Positions 62,126 to 64,000 of a DNA stretch of 64,000 bases are shown here, one piece after another. Each line of letters starts with the position of its first letter. Within the stretch, counting starts at the first letter, position 1. The position numbers were made by a program, and so were the translations under genes. The notes beneath the pieces are model-generated. The model worked only from the letters and a program-made list of their open reading frames with translations. It was not told the origin of the DNA and ran no database searches. This DNA comes from Liopterus haemorrhoidalis (lineage: Eukaryota > Arthropoda > Insecta > Coleoptera > Dytiscidae), in assembly GCA_963971575.1 (NCBI GenBank), contig OZ020612.1, positions 65,656,869 through 65,720,868 of the forward strand. Direction: 5' to 3'.

Positions 62126-62735
62126 CTATATATTCTTTATTCCCTAGGCCTTGCGGCGTTCAGGGTATTAACCTTTACAAATAGAAATAGAACAATCAAA
62201 AATAAATAACGTAAAATACAATACAATTTACAATATTTTTTATCTCATTTCTTTCTTCTTACTCCAGTGTCCCTCTCTTTCTTTCTATTCTGGTTTCCCT
62301 CTCCGATCTCCTTCCTTATTGCTTCCAGTTCTCTCGCCCATCTTTAATTTATTTTATTCCATTCTCTTCCCTTCCAACCATTTCTTCACCCCTCCTCCTA
62401 TCTCCCTTCTTTCCTCCCCATTTCCAGGTAACCTCAGCGCCCTTCCTTCCTTCCATTTCTCCCCTTCTGCTTCCCACCGGACCTCTTCTTTCCTTCCTTT
62501 ACCACTTCCCCAAACTCAATCCTTCTTGCCTCTAATTCCCTCGCCCACCTCTCTCCCCTTCCATCTTCGTGCAACAGGTCTAATGTGCTCCCCGACCATA
62601 CTGTCATCTCTCTACACCTCTTCGCTAGGTGCTCTATATCTTCTTCCTCCTCCCCGCACATCCTGCACAACTTATCTTCCTGTTTCCTCCAATATCTATT
62701 TCCTCTCTCTCTTCATTCCCGCACCTTAGCCTTGA
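62126..62735 (-). pseudogene. Non-LTR retrotransposon ORF2 C-terminus with zinc-knuckle motif, and 3' UTR
   Basis: On the minus strand: YWRKQEDKLCRMCGEEEEDI, EHLAKRCREMTVWSGSTLDL, LHEDGRGERWARELEARRIE, FGEVVKEGKKRSG. The C-x2-C-x8-H-x4-C motif (CRMCGEEEEDIEHLAKRC) is the C-terminal zinc knuckle of jockey/R1-like ORF2 proteins, thought to aid target binding. The 3' UTR runs to AACGCCGCAAGGCCTAGGGA, ATAAAG at about 62140, abutting the mariner remnant. GC-richer than its neighbours. It may belong to the family of the RT piece at 1-335. Confidence 0.8.
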
Positions 62736-63194
62736 TTATATATATTTTTAAAGAGGTGTGAATAATTTATTTTTGGATTTATCTTTAAATGAATAAAAAT
62801 GAAAAAATAATAACTTTTCTTTTACATAAGTGTTTCTCTATAATATAAATCGAAAATTATTATATTCTATACACCCATCAAATTCTTGCGACGCAACATA
62901 TATTCTAGTTATGCAACTGCATATGTAATTGAAAATCATTGATTCATTTTTAAAGAAAAAACTTGTAAAAAGCAATCTTCGTATTGGTTATAAATAGAAC
63001 GGCAGTACCTACAAACTTTACGGGAATCCATAACAGATACAGACGATCCGTAACGTTACGGGTTCGCGCAGATCCACCATTTGTCTACAGATACCCGTAA
63101 CTTCTGTTGTCAACTGACAATAACTGAAGCGCCTCTAGTGACATTTTGAGAAACTGACAGGTGGAGGATAGTCGAGTTTGTTTACTGTTGTTTT
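62736..63194. other. No recognised gene
   Basis: CTACAAACTTTACGGGAATC near 63010 and the inverse AAAGTTTGTAG at 63707 may be the ends of a TIR element that encloses the THAP fragment. The match is only about 12 bp, so this is tentative. Confidence 0.3.
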
Positions 63195-63452
63195 CATAGC
63201 GAGTTTTTAAAAAATGTCTTTAAAATTGCAAGAAAAATTAAATGCAACGTGAATTGTTGTGTTTTTCTTTGCAATACAAAAGTAGGTCGTGATAGAGACC
63301 TAAGTTTTCATCGTGTTCCGAAACGTGGCAAAAAAGCCTTATTACCTTCAATTATAAATCTAGAGGTTACTTGGGTACTGAGAAAACGGCAAATTTCATT
63401 TAACGCAACCCTCATATTGAATAATAAATTAATTTCAATAAATATCACATGA
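63195..63452 (+). pseudogene. THAP-type zinc finger fragment
   Basis: The plus strand reads NCCVFLCNTKVGRDRDLSFH, RVPKRGKKALL: the first half of a THAP module (C-x3-C ... FHRVPK, where the Cys pair and the Pro are conserved). The Trp is present downstream (VTWVLRKRQISF) but the final Cys-His pair is not. The GTG at 63249 is not a credible start, and the frame is open a few codons upstream (KCNVNCCV). It could be the first exon of a THAP gene or transposase with a missing second half. A GT about 63360 may be a donor. Confidence 0.5.
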
Positions 63453-64000
63453 AGATACCATTGAACCTGTTCAAAAATATCCTATCTGCGTCAGCCATGA
63501 TGTACAATGCAGTGGCGCCTCTATCGGTAGTGTCAGATGACAATAGAGGTTATGGAATGCGTTACGGGTTGCACAGAATTGACCCATTGGATATTAGACC
63601 CATTCTGTAGATATAAATTAATAGTTTTTTTTCAGTAGCGAAGTAGGAGATTTATTGTTCGTCTATAAATATGGTATCAAACGTAGGCTAGCAGTCTGCA
63701 TCTGAAAGTTTGTAGGCGGTTGAAGCCCATTTATTTTCTAATTAAGGCAATTCAGGGTAGTTTGAACATTAATTAACATCAATACAGCTTTTGTTAAACT
63801 AACAGCTAACAAATTTGGTGAAAATTTAAACGAAGTTAAAATTTCCTCTATTCATAACAAACTATTAAATTTATTAATAAATCTAATATTGAATATTTTT
63901 AATAGTTCTTCTAATTTCTCTTTGTTTCAGCTTTTTAATAGTTTAGTAGTTAGTAACTAGCTACCTATTTATTAAGAGACTAATTAGTTTCCTGTATAAC
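63453..64000. other. No recognised gene
   Basis: Sequence after the THAP fragment contains CAGTGGCGCCTCTATCGGTA (63511), similar to AAGCGCCTCTAGTGACATTT at 63130, and nothing else that could be assigned. Confidence 0.35.

Overview
The window looks like intronic and intergenic DNA from an AT-rich arthropod genome, most likely an insect. It has no operons, ribosome-binding sites or long intact reading frames. Instead it is a dense, nested mosaic of animal transposons: mariner (DD34D and DD41D), hAT, PIF/Harbinger-like, pogo/Tigger-like and piggyBac DNA elements, RTE-like and CR1/jockey-like non-LTR retrotransposons, and many non-autonomous TIR elements with clear target-site duplications. The species cannot be named from the sequence.

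One host gene is visible and does not show up as a long ORF. On the minus strand, exons at 61214-61304 and 28588-28668 have good acceptors and donors, join in phase (GAA-G|GT-CTC), and encode TM3 through the start of TM4 of a class B1 (secretin-type) GPCR, including HYFHLTNFFWMFVEG, LYLYM and IGWG. The intron between them is 32.5 kb, so about half of the window is one transposon-filled intron of a probable neuropeptide-hormone receptor.

Layout. 1-6.2 kb: non-LTR pieces (1-335; an RTE split by a TA-flanked TIR element at 1354-2654; another RTE split by a hAT element at 5042-6069) and two mariner remnants. 7.2-8.9 kb: an 11-unit, ~120-bp satellite between direct repeats, followed by a CR1-like RT. 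10-14 kb: a Harbinger-like MITE, a 71-bp perfect fold-back in piggyBac-like coding DNA, and a hAT with a transposase C-terminus. 15.5-21.1 kb: CR1-like pieces, a repeat of family A with a CR1-like insert, and a run of four MITEs. 23-26 kb: a DD41D mariner remnant and a hAT element with an internal minisatellite. 28.6 kb: GPCR exon. 29-35 kb: a Tigger-like MITE, satellite-related units, a mariner split by a hAT, and a hAT holding two smaller MITEs. 35.6-38 kb: family A and B repeats head to head, with a 12-bp minisatellite. 38.75-40.14 kb: a nearly complete DD41D mariner. 41.5-51.5 kb: TIR elements with THAP and hAT coding remnants, three more family A copies, and a mariner with two 5' ends. 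53-58 kb: further family A and B copies. 59-64 kb: a MITE, a mariner-like C-terminus, a mariner split by a MITE, the upstream GPCR exon, a non-LTR 3' part and a THAP fragment.

The most unusual signal is family A (six long copies). It has asymmetric terminal inverted repeats (AGGGTTTYGYAGGTAT), a small palindrome next to one end, a (GACA)n tract near the other, and in the middle a tRNA-like A box/B box module that differs from copy to copy while the flanks stay conserved. The architecture resembles Helentron-derived INE elements, but the tRNA-like cassette is not something I know from that group. The terminal motif CCTACRAAACCCT also starts each unit of the 120-bp satellite.
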